The notes: generated from the sequence alone by a model not told the origin. Positions 34,364 to 44,153 are shown, numbered from the stretch's first letter. The stretch: 64,000 nt of DNA from Enterobacteriaceae bacterium UBA5654 (GCA_002421005.1 DIJC01000004.1:124001-188000), one strand, 5' to 3'. Made by a program: numbers and translations.

Positions 34364-36365
34364 TGTCCGGGGCGGGTGCCTGCTCAAGCTGTGACAGAGA
34401 GCATTGCAGCCGCCAGACAATCGCCGCCAGCTCTCTGGCGGCAGGTTGATGATGCCGGGAAAGACTGTCGCAAATTCGCTGTAACTCTTTTAACGTTGCC
34501 GCCAGCGGTCGTTGCTGAACGCCGCGTTCGCTCATCACATTGCGTAAATGCGCAATACACACATCCCGCACGCGGGACAGCGGATCTGAACGCGTATCCC
34601 AGCCGCGAAGCTGCCACACCACATGACTACAATTCAGAAGCACCACTCCCCAGCGCAGCAGCCAGCGCCGCGCCAGCTCGTCCTGACTACTGCTAAGCTG
34701 GCTGATCCGGTGGTAAACCAGCGATTCAAATTCGTTTTCACTGTTTTGCGGATGGGAACTTAACTGGTCGATAAAGTGACGCCGTAACGCCTGAATATGC
34801 CGCCGTCCTTTGCGTGCATCCGAGACGGGGCGCAGAACGGCAAACGCCAGCCATGCGACCGCAACGCCGAGGATTTTGGCGATATTATCGTTGAGGAAAT
34901 CGGCAAAATCATACGCTGGCGGATTGGTCACGGAGATGAACGAACCCATAAAAACAATCAGTTGCCCCCACAGGCCCGCCTGCCTGGGCTGAAGCAGTTT
35001 AAGCAGTTGCATGGTGGTCAGCAGCGGGAACAAAAACAGTAAAAATTGCCACAAATCGGTGATTTGCACCATCAGACCAAATTTCACCACAAAACTGAAA
35101 AGCGACAGCAGGATCAGCGTACGCAGCAGCAGCGTGAGGGAATTGTGCGGTGAGGCCGCTATCGAATACAGCACGCAGCAGATTGCCGTCAGAGTGATCG
35201 CCGCCGAGCCGGAATCCCACTGGGTACTAATACTCCACGCGCCGACGGCCAGCAGCGCGCCAAAGGTGCGCAGCCCGTTCCACAGCGCCTCGGCGTGATC
35301 GGTATGACGCATCAGGGGCGGGCTGGCGGGAACGGCAAACTGCGTCACCGCCGACGCATTTTCCACTCTTTTTAGCCAGCGGCTGGTGCGCAAATAGATC
35401 AGGCAAAAATAACGCAGACGCTGCCAGAAAGCCTGGTGACGATAATCCAGCGGATCGTGAGGAGCCAGTGGCGCAATTACCCGTGCCACGGCGTAAAAAT
35501 CGGCGTCAGGGCGAGCCAGCGCCTGAATGAGATCCTTTAATACCTGGGCGATATTCTGCGGCGGTTGCGGCCAGTTAAGCAGCATCCGCCGCAGGCTGGA
35601 AATGATACTGGTCATCCGCAATTGCTGATGCAGAAGATAATTCAGCAGCGTGTTCTGCCGTCGAAAACGGTAATGGCTCCAGAATGCCTGAATGCGCAGC
35701 AGATTCATGGTCAGAATCTGGCGGATCACGCCTTCGTGCGCGGTACGCATGGCGTCTGTGGTCTCCGCCTGCCAGAGCAGCGAAGCGTGCTCCAGTAAGC
35801 GCCCGTGCATGTTTTTCAGGGCGCTGAGCAGGGCGCTGCCGTCAGAGGTGCTGGGCAGGATCATCATCATCATGCCCCCGCACAGTATCCCCAGAATGAC
35901 TTCGCAAACCCTCGCCTGGGCAATGACCCATAATTCTGTGGCGTCCGTGAGGTTGATCACCGGGAAAGCGATGATCGCCGCCGTATAGCCCGCCAGTTGA
36001 AAGGCATAGGCTACGTTATTGTTAAAAAATGCACAGCTCCAGGTACAGAACGCGATCCACGCTGAAATGCTGAACAGGAACAGCCAGGGATCGACCAGCG
36101 TATGCCCGGCGATAATCAACGCCGCTGCCGCGCCCATCAGGCTTCCGGCGATACGCCCGAAGCTTTTACTGATCACTCCGCCCACCGTTGGAAAGCTCAC
36201 CACGGCGGCTGAGGTCATCGCCCAGTAAGGCTCATCGAGATTGAGATAATAGGCGATGCTCAGCGCCAGGCACATGGCAATGCCATTGCGTAACGCATAG
36301 CGCCACTGCGCGCGCGACGCCTTAAACCAGGGCAGCATCTGCCATGATAATGAAGGAAAGGTCAT
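34356..36365 (-). CDS. ydhK: FUSC-family inner-membrane efflux protein YdhK
   Basis: A 669-residue protein of the aromatic acid exporter/fusaric acid resistance family (AaeB-like). Two blocks of five to six membrane segments (residues ~25-160 and ~365-490) are each followed by a cytoplasmic helical domain. It pairs with the membrane-fusion protein YdhJ; the ydhJ stop and ydhK start share one base (TAATG). Substrate unknown. Confidence 0.92.
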   Translation of the reverse strand: MTFPSLSWQMLPWFKASRAQWRYALRNGIAMCLALSIAYYLNLDEPYWAMTSAAVVSFPTVGGVISKSFGRIAGSLMGAAAALIIAGHTLVDPWLFLFSISAWIAFCTWSCAFFNNNVAYAFQLAGYTAAIIAFPVINLTDATELWVIAQARVCEVILGILCGGMMMMILPSTSDGSALLSALKNMHGRLLEHASLLWQAETTDAMRTAHEGVIRQILTMNLLRIQAFWSHYRFRRQNTLLNYLLHQQLRMTSIISSLRRMLLNWPQPPQNIAQVLKDLIQALARPDADFYAVARVIAPLAPHDPLDYRHQAFWQRLRYFCLIYLRTSRWLKRVENASAVTQFAVPASPPLMRHTDHAEALWNGLRTFGALLAVGAWSISTQWDSGSAAITLTAICCVLYSIAASPHNSLTLLLRTLILLSLFSFVVKFGLMVQITDLWQFLLFLFPLLTTMQLLKLLQPRQAGLWGQLIVFMGSFISVTNPPAYDFADFLNDNIAKILGVAVAWLAFAVLRPVSDARKGRRHIQALRRHFIDQLSSHPQNSENEFESLVYHRISQLSSSQDELARRWLLRWGVVLLNCSHVVWQLRGWDTRSDPLSRVRDVCIAHLRNVMSERGVQQRPLAATLKELQRICDSLSRHHQPAARELAAIVWRLQCSLSQLEQAPAPDIT

Positions 36366-37225
36366 TAGCGTTCGCCAATCGCCACGCTACAGGTGGTGCC
36401 GGACACCAGCGTTAACCCCGCCGGGAGATGATCGAATTCAATGCGTACCGGCACGCGCTGGGCCAGCCGGACCCAGGGAATGTTGGGCTTAATATCGGCA
36501 ACCAGACCGCTGCCGCTTTCAAGGCTCTGGTCATAGATAGCGCGACCAATACTGGAAACGTGACCCTGTAACGTTTGATCGCTGCTGTACAGAATGATTT
36601 TCGCCGTCTGGCCTGGCTGAATGTGACGGAGTTTGGTTTCCTCGAAATAGCCGATGACATAAAAAGAGTGGCTGTCCACCAGCACGAAAAGCGGCTGCCC
36701 GGCGGTGGCATAATTGCCGATGCGGGTGGAAAGATTGGTGATCCAGCCGTCAACCGGCGCTTTTACCGTGGTCTGCTCAAGCTGCCACCGGGCGTGATCC
36801 AACGTGGCCTGCGCCACCGCGACGCTGGCTTTCATGGCGTCAACATTCATATTGGCGCTGTCGAGATCTTCGGCAGAAATATAACTTTGCGGCAAATTAC
36901 GGCGGCGACCCGCCTCGTGGCTGGCTTTTGCTGCGTCCGCCCGCGCTTTTGCCAACTGCGCCTCGGCATTGAGCACCGCAATGCGCCACGGAGTTTCATC
37001 CAGACGCAATAGCACGTCGCCCGCTTTCACAAACTGGTTATCCACGACGTTAAGCGTCTGAACGGTGCCGGAAACCTGCGGCGTAATGCTGACCTGTTCG
37101 GCGCGGATTTTGCCATCGCGAGTCCACGGCGACTGCATGTAAAAATTCCACATCGCCCAAATTGCGACCACCGCCACAGCGACCACCAGCAGGGTGGAGA
37201 AATATTTTAATTTTTTTAAAGACAT
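36365..37225 (-). CDS. ydhJ: Membrane fusion protein YdhJ (HlyD family)
   Basis: A 286-residue periplasmic adaptor with one N-terminal membrane anchor (about 9-28), then lipoyl-like halves (VSITPQVSGTVQTLNVVDNQ and VKAPVDGWITNL) flanking a helical hairpin, like AaeA. Start set at MSLKKLKYFS; 17 codons of extension rejected. Part of ydhI-ydhJ-ydhK. Confidence 0.93.
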   Translation of the reverse strand: MSLKKLKYFSTLLVVAVAVVAIWAMWNFYMQSPWTRDGKIRAEQVSITPQVSGTVQTLNVVDNQFVKAGDVLLRLDETPWRIAVLNAEAQLAKARADAAKASHEAGRRRNLPQSYISAEDLDSANMNVDAMKASVAVAQATLDHARWQLEQTTVKAPVDGWITNLSTRIGNYATAGQPLFVLVDSHSFYVIGYFEETKLRHIQPGQTAKIILYSSDQTLQGHVSSIGRAIYDQSLESGSGLVADIKPNIPWVRLAQRVPVRIEFDHLPAGLTLVSGTTCSVAIGER

Positions 37226-37229
37226 AGCG

Positions 37230-37466
37230 TTACCATGAAACGAGGATAGCCAGCGCCAGACAGACTGAAAGCGCAAACAGGGAGAGATCCATCAGCATGG
37301 GATGCCAGATGTCGCCTGCGTACATCCAGTCACGCAACTGGCGATGGACGACCAGCCAGATTAAAAAACCCAGCGCCACGGCTTTAAACAGCGGGGGAAA
37401 GTAGATGGATGCACCAGCCACCAGATCCTCCAGGAGTAGTCCTGAAGCATTGAATATCAACTCCAC
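37230..37466 (-). CDS. ydhI: DUF1656 small membrane protein YdhI
   Basis: A 78-residue inner-membrane protein with two hydrophobic segments (about 18-37 and 56-77), AaeX-like, typical of operons with a fusion protein and a FUSC exporter. The GTG start was chosen because it follows AAAGGA and the sequence aligns residue for residue with E. coli YdhI from there. First gene of the ydhIJK operon, divergent from slyA. Confidence 0.87.
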   Translation of the reverse strand: MELIFNASGLLLEDLVAGASIYFPPLFKAVALGFLIWLVVHRQLRDWMYAGDIWHPMLMDLSLFALSVCLALAILVSW

Positions 37467-37630
37467 GAGCAGAAATCCTTTGCGGTAAATGAACATTGAC
37501 TCGTTAGCATCAACGCACCTTGCAAACGGCAGGCCGATTATACTGAGTGTAAATCATTGCAATTCCCTGAGCGAATGCGGCAATGCATTTGTTTTGGGAA
37601 TACAAATGCTGCACACTATTCTAAAATCAG

Positions 37631-37651
37631 TATAATAACTTAGCAAGCTAA
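37631..37651 (+). promoter_or_regulatory. slyA -10 element and SlyA autoregulatory box
   Basis: TATAAT at 37631-37636, followed by a perfect TTAGCAAGCTAA at 37640-37651, i.e. at the expected transcription start. This is the known SlyA consensus and a repressing position. Confidence 0.85.
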
Positions 37652-37667
37652 TTATAAGGAGAGGAAA

Positions 37668-38102
37668 TTGGAATCGCCATTAGGATCTGACCTGGCACGT
37701 TTAGTGCGAATCTGGCGTGCTCTGATTGACCATCGCCTGAAGCCTCTGGAGCTAACGCAGACACACTGGGTAACGCTGCACAATATTCATCAGCTACCTC
37801 CCGAACAGTCGCAGATTCAGTTGGCAAAAGTGATAGGCATTGAGCAACCCTCCCTGGTGCGTACACTCGACCAACTGGAGGAGAAAGGGCTTATTTCTCG
37901 CCAGACCTGTGCCAACGACCGCCGGGCAAAGCGTATCAAGCTCACTGAAAAGGCCGAGCCGCTGATCGCGCAAATGGAAGATGTCATCAGTGAAACGCGG
38001 GGAGAAATCCTTTCTGGCTTCTCCCCGGAGGAGATGGACGCACTGATCAACATGATCCGTCGACTTGAGCAAAATATTATTGAGCTTCAGGCGAAAGGTT
38101 AA
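37668..38102 (+). CDS. slyA: MarR-family transcriptional regulator SlyA
   Basis: A 144-residue winged-helix dimer that counters H-NS silencing and controls envelope and efflux genes. The DNA-binding part (QIQLAKVIGIEQPSLVRTLD and the wing RQTCANDRRAKRIKLT) is essentially E. coli/Salmonella sequence. It uses a TTG start six bases after AAGGAG; where E. coli would have an ATG two codons earlier this sequence has AGG. Its 3' end overlaps the converging diguanylate cyclase gene by 26 bases. Confidence 0.95.
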   Translation: MESPLGSDLARLVRIWRALIDHRLKPLELTQTHWVTLHNIHQLPPEQSQIQLAKVIGIEQPSLVRTLDQLEEKGLISRQTCANDRRAKRIKLTEKAEPLIAQMEDVISETRGEILSGFSPEEMDALINMIRRLEQNIIELQAKG

Positions 38103-39489
38103 TGGCGGAGCCTTGCGACGGGCGAGGCTCCTCCCATACCACCACGCGATTGCGCCCGGTCTGTTTGGCCTGATACATGGCTTTATCAGCCCGTTCAACG
38201 CAGGCTTCTGCCGTCAGCGCGTCGCTGGTGGCGGTATACACCCCCATTGAAATAGTGATCGCTTCCGGCAACTGTTGCTGGCTGGATGCTGCATCGTGTT
38301 GGGCGATAGTCTGACGAATGCGTTCAGCCACAATTAACGCATTCTGCGCCGGGGTGTTCACCAGCAGCAGGGCGAACTCTTCGCCCCCAATCCGTGCCGC
38401 AATATCATCAATGCGCACGGCATCCTGCAGGACAGTCGCCACAAACTGAATCACCTTATCTCCCTGCAAATGGCCATAGGTATCGTTAATACGCTTAAAG
38501 CGGTCCAGATCGCTGACGATGACAGAAACCGGCTGCATCGGCGAGGCCACCGCAAGATTTTTCACCAGCGTGTCGTAAAAGTAGCTGCGGTTATGCAGGC
38601 GCGTCAGCGGATCGCGGATGGCGTTCTGATAAGAGTCCAGATACTTATTTTGTGAATCCTGATACAGATGAAAAATGTCATACAGCAGGGTGAAAATAAT
38701 AAACAGCGTAGAACTGGTTTCGAAAAAGCGTGCCTGATACCAGGCAAAGCCGTCACTATTATGATCCGAAAGAAGAAATATCATCGTCAGGATATAACAG
38801 GTACAAAAAAATGCACCGCTGAACCAGAAGGTGCTGCATAAGCGGGTGACGCGCAGCAATAGCACCAGCGTCAGACTCCAGGTGGCGATTAATACCCAGC
38901 TAAAAAAATCATTCCAGAGCGGGGTGAAAGTGTGGGTTTCATTATCTACCAGCGATACGCTTAAAATTGGGTTATAGCTGGAATATAAATATGCCAGAAG
39001 TAGCATCAGTAATGTAAACGTTATAATCCCGCTAAGAATAAACGTATGGAATAACGCGCCGCGCGCGGCCCATTTGGGCTGCCGGAAAAGAACGATGGAG
39101 ACGATGAATAACACCGCCATCATAATATTGCGAAAGGTAAAAAAGATAATTGCGTCATTATAATTAACGAGGGTGGTCGTGTGGCACAGAAACCAGTCGG
39201 GAAAACTGCTGAGCGTACCAAGCATCATGACCGCCGAACCGGTGAAGGCACAGGCTATCGCCATTAAATAGAGATGTTGTTTATCGCACAGATATTTCAT
39301 CACCATAAACCCGGCAACCATGATGTGAAATATCAGCAGAAAAATGGTCATTGCGGGAAAAAGCAGCGGCGGCAGATCTTGTCCGGCATGGATCATCGAT
39401 TTGAAGGCCAGTTCCAGCAGGGTAATCACAATGAAACAAATAGCAAAGAAAAGAAAATAGCGCTGTAAGCCGTATTTTTTGTCAGTCAT
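38077..39489 (-). CDS. Membrane-bound diguanylate cyclase (GGDEF, MASE4-like sensor)
   Basis: A 470-residue protein. The N-terminal ~275 residues form about eight hydrophobic segments resembling the MASE4 sensor type. A C-terminal GGDEF domain follows (RDPLTRLHNRSYF at ~292; VIVSDLDRFKRINDTYGH; GGEEF at 368-372). An intact inhibitory I-site, RIDD at 359-362, lies five residues before GGEEF. It should make c-di-GMP from GTP with product inhibition; the sensed signal is unknown. I do not recognise a direct E. coli equivalent at this locus (E. coli has slyA next to slyB). The 5' half is AT-richer than its neighbours. Confidence 0.85.
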   Translation of the reverse strand: MTDKKYGLQRYFLFFAICFIVITLLELAFKSMIHAGQDLPPLLFPAMTIFLLIFHIMVAGFMVMKYLCDKQHLYLMAIACAFTGSAVMMLGTLSSFPDWFLCHTTTLVNYNDAIIFFTFRNIMMAVLFIVSIVLFRQPKWAARGALFHTFILSGIITFTLLMLLLAYLYSSYNPILSVSLVDNETHTFTPLWNDFFSWVLIATWSLTLVLLLRVTRLCSTFWFSGAFFCTCYILTMIFLLSDHNSDGFAWYQARFFETSSTLFIIFTLLYDIFHLYQDSQNKYLDSYQNAIRDPLTRLHNRSYFYDTLVKNLAVASPMQPVSVIVSDLDRFKRINDTYGHLQGDKVIQFVATVLQDAVRIDDIAARIGGEEFALLLVNTPAQNALIVAERIRQTIAQHDAASSQQQLPEAITISMGVYTATSDALTAEACVERADKAMYQAKQTGRNRVVVWEEPRPSQGSAINLSPEAQ

Positions 39490-39712
39490 AGAGGAGATTC
39501 CTTTTGCTCAATGAAGCACCTGACGGCGTTTCTGTCCATAAATCAGGCATCTGGCCTGTTTATTAACTATCCTATAACTTATAAATAACGGGAATATTGC
39601 GCGCAAGCAAAGAAATACCGGGAAACGGAAAATTAATACATTCGTATTATAAATATAATTAAAATAATTGATGTGTTTTCTGAATATGGGAAGGGGGACT
39701 CAGGTCAAACAG

Positions 39713-39738
39713 GTGCGTGATGATGTCTCATCACGCAC
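39713..39738 (-). terminator. Hairpin after slyB
   Basis: A perfect 11-bp stem GTGCGTGATGA/TCATCACGCAC just past the slyB stop; no T-run. Confidence 0.5.
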
Positions 39739-39747
39739 GCAGGTTGA

Positions 39748-40215
39748 TTAGCGAGGGGAGACGGTGATCTGGCTGCCGTTGCTGGCCATTGCCACACGCT
39801 GACCCGCAGCGAACCGGGAATCCCCCTGTTTCTGTACCACCATGATGGTATTACCGTCATCCTTACGGATTTCCAGCTCAACGCCCTGGGTTTTGTTCAT
39901 TGAACCCTGGACGCCCTGGCCTGCAACGCCACCAGCTACGGCACCGGCTGCGGTAGCCAGTGAACGGCCTGCGCCACCCCCGATGGTATTACCCAGGAAT
40001 CCACCCAGTACCGCGCCACCGATAGCACCGATCGCGTTAGATTCGTTACCACCCTGAATTTGCACAGGACGGACATGAACGATAGTACCGTAGGATACAT
40101 TCTGTACCTGCTTGGCCTCCGACGCTGTGTAAACATCGCCCGACAGGCCGCTATTACTGACACAGCCCGCAAGAGTAAAACCGATCATCGATACGGCTAA
40201 CACACGTAAAATCAT
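39748..40215 (-). CDS. slyB: Outer-membrane lipoprotein SlyB
   Basis: A 155-residue PhoP-regulated lipoprotein. Lipobox LAGC with the lipidated cysteine near residue 18, followed by a glycine-zipper region (GAIGGAVLGGFLGNTIGGG and AAGAVAGGVAGQGV) and a small beta domain. It stabilises the outer membrane under stress. Length equals E. coli SlyB. Divergent from anmK. Confidence 0.96.
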   Translation of the reverse strand: MILRVLAVSMIGFTLAGCVSNSGLSGDVYTASEAKQVQNVSYGTIVHVRPVQIQGGNESNAIGAIGGAVLGGFLGNTIGGGAGRSLATAAGAVAGGVAGQGVQGSMNKTQGVELEIRKDDGNTIMVVQKQGDSRFAAGQRVAMASNGSQITVSPR

Positions 40216-40306
40216 TTATGAATCTCCTGTTCACCAAGAAAGCTCAGGCGAGCATCCGTCTGGGATCAATTATATGCGTTTCAGCGCAACAGATCATTTG
40301 CTGCGG

Positions 40307-40323
40307 TAAAACTTTAGTAAAAA
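40307..40323 (-). promoter_or_regulatory. Possible PhoP box upstream of slyB
   Basis: On the minus strand, two half-sites TTTTTA and GTTTTA with an 11-base repeat period, each one mismatch from the PhoP half-site GTTTA motif. A TATAAT lies downstream (40269-40274), but the distance is larger than usual for PhoP promoters, so this is tentative. Confidence 0.35.
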
Positions 40324-40476
40324 TAATAATCTGCTTTTCATGAACATTGCCTCAACGAAGCGAATATGCCGCTTTACAGCCTGCAAATATTGGTAAAAAT
40401 GATTAATGCATCATAGCATTAGCGTTCAGTTTATGATGGAGTGAAGTCCTTCAGTCCGGCAAATTAAGGAAGACGT

Positions 40477-41601
40477 ATGATATCGGGTCGCTATATTGGC
40501 GTTATGTCAGGGACCAGCCTTGATGGTGTGGATGTGGTGCTTGCCACGATCGATGAGCATATGGTGGCGCAGCAGGCGAGCCTGACCTGGCCGATGCCCA
40601 TAGCGCTGAAAGAGGCGATTCTGGCGGTTTGCCAGGGGCAGCAGCTCACGCTTTCACAGTTTGGTCGGCTTGATACCCGTCTGGGTATCCTGTTTGCCGA
40701 CGCGGTGCAGGCCCTGATGACCCGTGAAGGACTACGCCCGGAAGATGTGGTGGCCATTGGCTGCCATGGGCAAACCGTCTGGCATGAACCGATGGGTGAT
40801 GCGCCGCATACCCTACAAATCGGGGATAACAATCACATCGTCGCCCGCACCGGTGTGACCGTGGTCGGTGATTTTCGCCGCCGCGATATCGCCCTCGGCG
40901 GTCAGGGCGCGCCGCTGGTTCCGGCGTTTCACCATGCGCTGCTGGCGCATCCCACCGAGCGGCGGATGGTGCTGAATATTGGCGGCATTGCCAATCTGTC
41001 GCTGTTAATCCCCGGCAGAGCGGTGGGGGGGTACGATACCGGGCCGGGAAATATGCTGATGGACGCGTGGATTTGGCGTCACCAGCAAAAACCCTACGAC
41101 CAGGACGCGCAATGGGCCAGCGAAGGGAAAGTCATCATTCCGCTGTTGCAGGATATGCTCAGCGATCCTTACTTCTCCGCGCCTGCGCCCAAAAGCACCG
41201 GCAGAGAATATTTCAATTTTGGCTGGCTTCAGTCGCTGCTGACGCGCTATCCGGGGCTGAGTGCGGTCGACGTGCAGGCGACGCTTGCGGAACTCACGTC
41301 GGTCACTATTAGCGAGCAGGTTTTGCTAAGCGGTGGCTGCGATCGACTGCTGGTTTGCGGCGGCGGTAGCCGTAATCCGCTGCTAATGGCGCGTCTTGCC
41401 GGGCTGTTACCCGGCACCGAAGTGTCCACCACTGACGAGGCCGGCATTTCCGGCGATGATATGGAAGCGCTGGCGTTTGCCTGGCTGGCATGGCGCACGA
41501 TTGCCGGACAGCCGGGAAATTTACCCTCGGTCACCGGGGCTTCAGAGGCCAGCGTTCTGGGCGCTATTTTTCCGGCAAACCCGAGGCAAAATCGGAGTTA
41601 A
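40477..41601 (+). CDS. anmK: Anhydro-N-acetylmuramic acid kinase
   Basis: A 374-residue sugar kinase (ASKHA fold) that opens and phosphorylates 1,6-anhydroMurNAc to MurNAc-6-P in cell-wall recycling. N-terminal phosphate-binding loop YIGVMSGTSLDGVDVV, central GGIANLSLL and GYDTGPGNMLMDAW, and C-terminal LLVCGGGSRNP are family motifs. Slightly longer than E. coli (369). Confidence 0.96.
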   Translation: MISGRYIGVMSGTSLDGVDVVLATIDEHMVAQQASLTWPMPIALKEAILAVCQGQQLTLSQFGRLDTRLGILFADAVQALMTREGLRPEDVVAIGCHGQTVWHEPMGDAPHTLQIGDNNHIVARTGVTVVGDFRRRDIALGGQGAPLVPAFHHALLAHPTERRMVLNIGGIANLSLLIPGRAVGGYDTGPGNMLMDAWIWRHQQKPYDQDAQWASEGKVIIPLLQDMLSDPYFSAPAPKSTGREYFNFGWLQSLLTRYPGLSAVDVQATLAELTSVTISEQVLLSGGCDRLLVCGGGSRNPLLMARLAGLLPGTEVSTTDEAGISGDDMEALAFAWLAWRTIAGQPGNLPSVTGASEASVLGAIFPANPRQNRS

Positions 41602-41695
41602 CCGAATTCCCGCCACCCGTTCTGTCATTAGACTGTGCGCATCAGGGAGGATGCATTTATCCTCCCGCATCCTGAATGTCTGAAGGAAAAGTCTG

Positions 41696-42019
41696 ATGAA
41701 AAAAATAGCTCTCGCCGTCCTCCCTTTCATGCTGGCAGGGTGCAGTTATTACGGACAAATGGTTGAGCGGATGCACACCGATACGCTGGAATATCAGTGT
41801 GATGAAAAACCGCTGACCGTTCAGCTTAATAATACGCGCCAGGAAGTTCACTTTATCTATGATGATAAGCCGCTGACGCTGAAACAGGGCTTATCCGCTT
41901 CCGGTACGCGTTATACCGATGGTATCTGGGTTTTCTGGTCGAAGGATGACGGTGCCACGGTCTACAATCGGGATCGTATCGTACTGAATAACTGTCAGTT
42001 AGCCACCGCCCAACGTTGA
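41696..42019 (+). CDS. mliC: Membrane-bound lysozyme inhibitor MliC
   Basis: A 107-residue lipoprotein with lipobox LAGC (Cys16) and a C-type lysozyme inhibitor beta-barrel. The conserved pair of cysteines (EYQCDEKP and LNNCQL) and the inhibitory loop sequence around YTDGIWVFWSKDDGATV are visible. It protects peptidoglycan from host lysozyme. Located between anmK and pdxH as in E. coli. Confidence 0.93.
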   Translation: MKKIALAVLPFMLAGCSYYGQMVERMHTDTLEYQCDEKPLTVQLNNTRQEVHFIYDDKPLTLKQGLSASGTRYTDGIWVFWSKDDGATVYNRDRIVLNNCQLATAQR

Positions 42020-42081
42020 GATTTAACCCGGCGCAGCGCACAATAGCCTGACATGATGACTTTTTCGTTCAGGTTGACGCT

Positions 42082-42738
42082 ATGCCAGATAACGACGATT
42101 TACAGCACATCGCGCATTTGCGCCGTGAATATACCCGGGGCGGCCTGCGCCGCCACGATCTTCCTGCCGAACCGCTCGCCCTGTTTGAGCGCTGGCTTGC
42201 CCAGGCCTGCGAAGCCCGTCTTGCCGATCCTACGGCCATGGTGGTTGCCACCGTTGATGAACAGGGACAGCCTTATCAGCGTATCGTCCTGCTTAAGCAT
42301 TACGATGAAAAAGGGCTGGTCTTTTATACCAACCTTGGCAGCCGCAAGGCGCATCAGTTAGAAAATAATCCGCGTATCAGCCTGCTTTTTCCGTGGCATA
42401 TGCTTGAGCGTCAGGTAATGGTCATCGGCCAGGCAGAGCGTCTTTCTACTCTGGAAGTGGTGAAATATTTCCACAGCCGCCCGCGTGACAGCCAGATTGG
42501 TGCCTGGGTGTCAAAACAGTCCAGCCGTATCTCGGCGCGCGGTATTCTGGAAAGCAAATTTCTCGAACTGAAACAGAAATTCCAGCAGGGCGAAGTTCCT
42601 CTGCCGAGCTTCTGGGGCGGTTTCCGCGTGCGCTTTGATCAAATGGAATTCTGGCAGGGCGGTGAACATCGCCTGCATGACCGTTTTTTATACCAGCGTG
42701 ATGGAAATGAGTGGAAAATAGATCGTCTCGCGCCGTAA
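42082..42738 (+). CDS. pdxH: Pyridoxamine/pyridoxine 5'-phosphate oxidase
   Basis: A 218-residue FMN enzyme making PLP. FMN and substrate motifs RIVLLKHYDEKGLVFYTN, SQIGAWVSKQSS and the C-terminal WKIDRLAP match E. coli of the same length. In E. coli the PLP salvage kinase pdxY lies two genes downstream after tyrS; it is not present here. Confidence 0.97.
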   Translation: MPDNDDLQHIAHLRREYTRGGLRRHDLPAEPLALFERWLAQACEARLADPTAMVVATVDEQGQPYQRIVLLKHYDEKGLVFYTNLGSRKAHQLENNPRISLLFPWHMLERQVMVIGQAERLSTLEVVKYFHSRPRDSQIGAWVSKQSSRISARGILESKFLELKQKFQQGEVPLPSFWGGFRVRFDQMEFWQGGEHRLHDRFLYQRDGNEWKIDRLAP

Positions 42739-42864
42739 TGATGGCAAAATGTTGTTTTATGTTCTGGTACAACTGATTGCGGCGCTTTATTCTATATTTC
42801 CTTCGCATCAGGCGAAGAGTCGTGTACCGGCAAAGGTGCAGTCGTTTTATACATGGAGATTTTG

Positions 42865-44139
42865 ATGGCAAGCAGTAACTTGATTAAACAATTGCAAGAG
42901 CGGGGGCTGGTAGCCCAGGTAACGGACGAAGAAGCGTTAGCAGAGCGACTGGCGCAAGGGCCAATTGCACTCTATTGCGGTTTCGATCCCACCGCTGATA
43001 GCTTGCATTTGGGGCATCTTGTTCCTTTGTTATGCCTGAAACGCTTCCAGCAAGCCGGGCATAAACCGGTCGCCCTGGTCGGTGGCGCAACGGGTCTGAT
43101 TGGCGATCCCAGCTTCAAAGCGACCGAGCGTAAGTTGAATACCGAAGATACGGTGCAGGAGTGGGTAGAAAAAATCCGCCGCCAGGTTGCGCCGTTCCTT
43201 GATTTCGACGGCGGTGAAAACGCCGCTATTGCCGCCAACAACTATGACTGGTTTAGCGGCATGAACGTGCTGACGTTCCTGCGCGACATTGGTAAGCACT
43301 TCTCTGTTAATCAGATGATCAACAAAGAAGCGGTTAAGCAGCGCCTGAATCGTGATGACGTGGGTATCTCTTTCACCGAGTTTTCCTACAATTTACTTCA
43401 GGGCTATGACTTCGCCTGCCTGAACAAACTGCACGGCGTGACGTTGCAAATCGGCGGCTCCGACCAGTGGGGCAACATCACTTCGGGTATCGATTTGACC
43501 CGTCGCCTGCACCAAAACCAGGTCTTCGGCCTGACCGTGCCGCTGATCACCAAAGCGGACGGGACTAAATTCGGTAAAACCGAAGGCGGCGCGGTGTGGC
43601 TCGATCCGAAGAAAACCAGCCCGTACAAATTCTACCAGTTCTGGATCAACACCGCCGACGCCGACGTTTACCGCTTCCTGAAGTTCTTCACCTTTATGGA
43701 GCTTGAAGAGATCAACGCCCTGGAAGAAGAAGACAAAAACAGCGGTAAGGCACCGCGCGCGCAGTACGTGCTGGCTGAATTAGTCACACGTCTGGTACAC
43801 GGTGAAGAAGGTCTCACGGCGGCAAAACGCATTACTGAAAGCCTGTTCAACGGTACGCTAAGCGCGCTGAGCGAAGCGGACTTCGAGCAACTGGCGCAGG
43901 ATGGCGTGCCGATGGTTGAAATGGAGAAGGGCGCGGATCTGATGCAGGCGCTGGTGGACTCTGAACTTCAGCCTTCACGTGGACAGGCGCGTAAGACCAT
44001 TGCGTCTAATGCGGTTACGGTCAACGGTGAAAAACAGGCTGACCCGGAATACACCTTTGCCGACAGCGATCGCCTGTTCGGGCGTTATACGCTGCTGCGT
44101 CGCGGTAAGAAAAACTACTGCCTCGTTTGCTGGAAGTAA
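42865..44139 (+). CDS. tyrS: Tyrosyl-tRNA synthetase
   Basis: A 424-residue class I synthetase. The HIGH-like motif (SLHLGHLVPL) and KMSKS-like KFGKT loop are present, with a C-terminal S4 RNA-binding domain (SRGQARKTIASNAVTVNGEK). The start at MASSNLIKQL matches E. coli; four earlier codons were not included. Confidence 0.97.
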   Translation: MASSNLIKQLQERGLVAQVTDEEALAERLAQGPIALYCGFDPTADSLHLGHLVPLLCLKRFQQAGHKPVALVGGATGLIGDPSFKATERKLNTEDTVQEWVEKIRRQVAPFLDFDGGENAAIAANNYDWFSGMNVLTFLRDIGKHFSVNQMINKEAVKQRLNRDDVGISFTEFSYNLLQGYDFACLNKLHGVTLQIGGSDQWGNITSGIDLTRRLHQNQVFGLTVPLITKADGTKFGKTEGGAVWLDPKKTSPYKFYQFWINTADADVYRFLKFFTFMELEEINALEEEDKNSGKAPRAQYVLAELVTRLVHGEEGLTAAKRITESLFNGTLSALSEADFEQLAQDGVPMVEMEKGADLMQALVDSELQPSRGQARKTIASNAVTVNGEKQADPEYTFADSDRLFGRYTLLRRGKKNYCLVCWK

Positions 44140-44153
44140 GCCGTAAACGGCAT

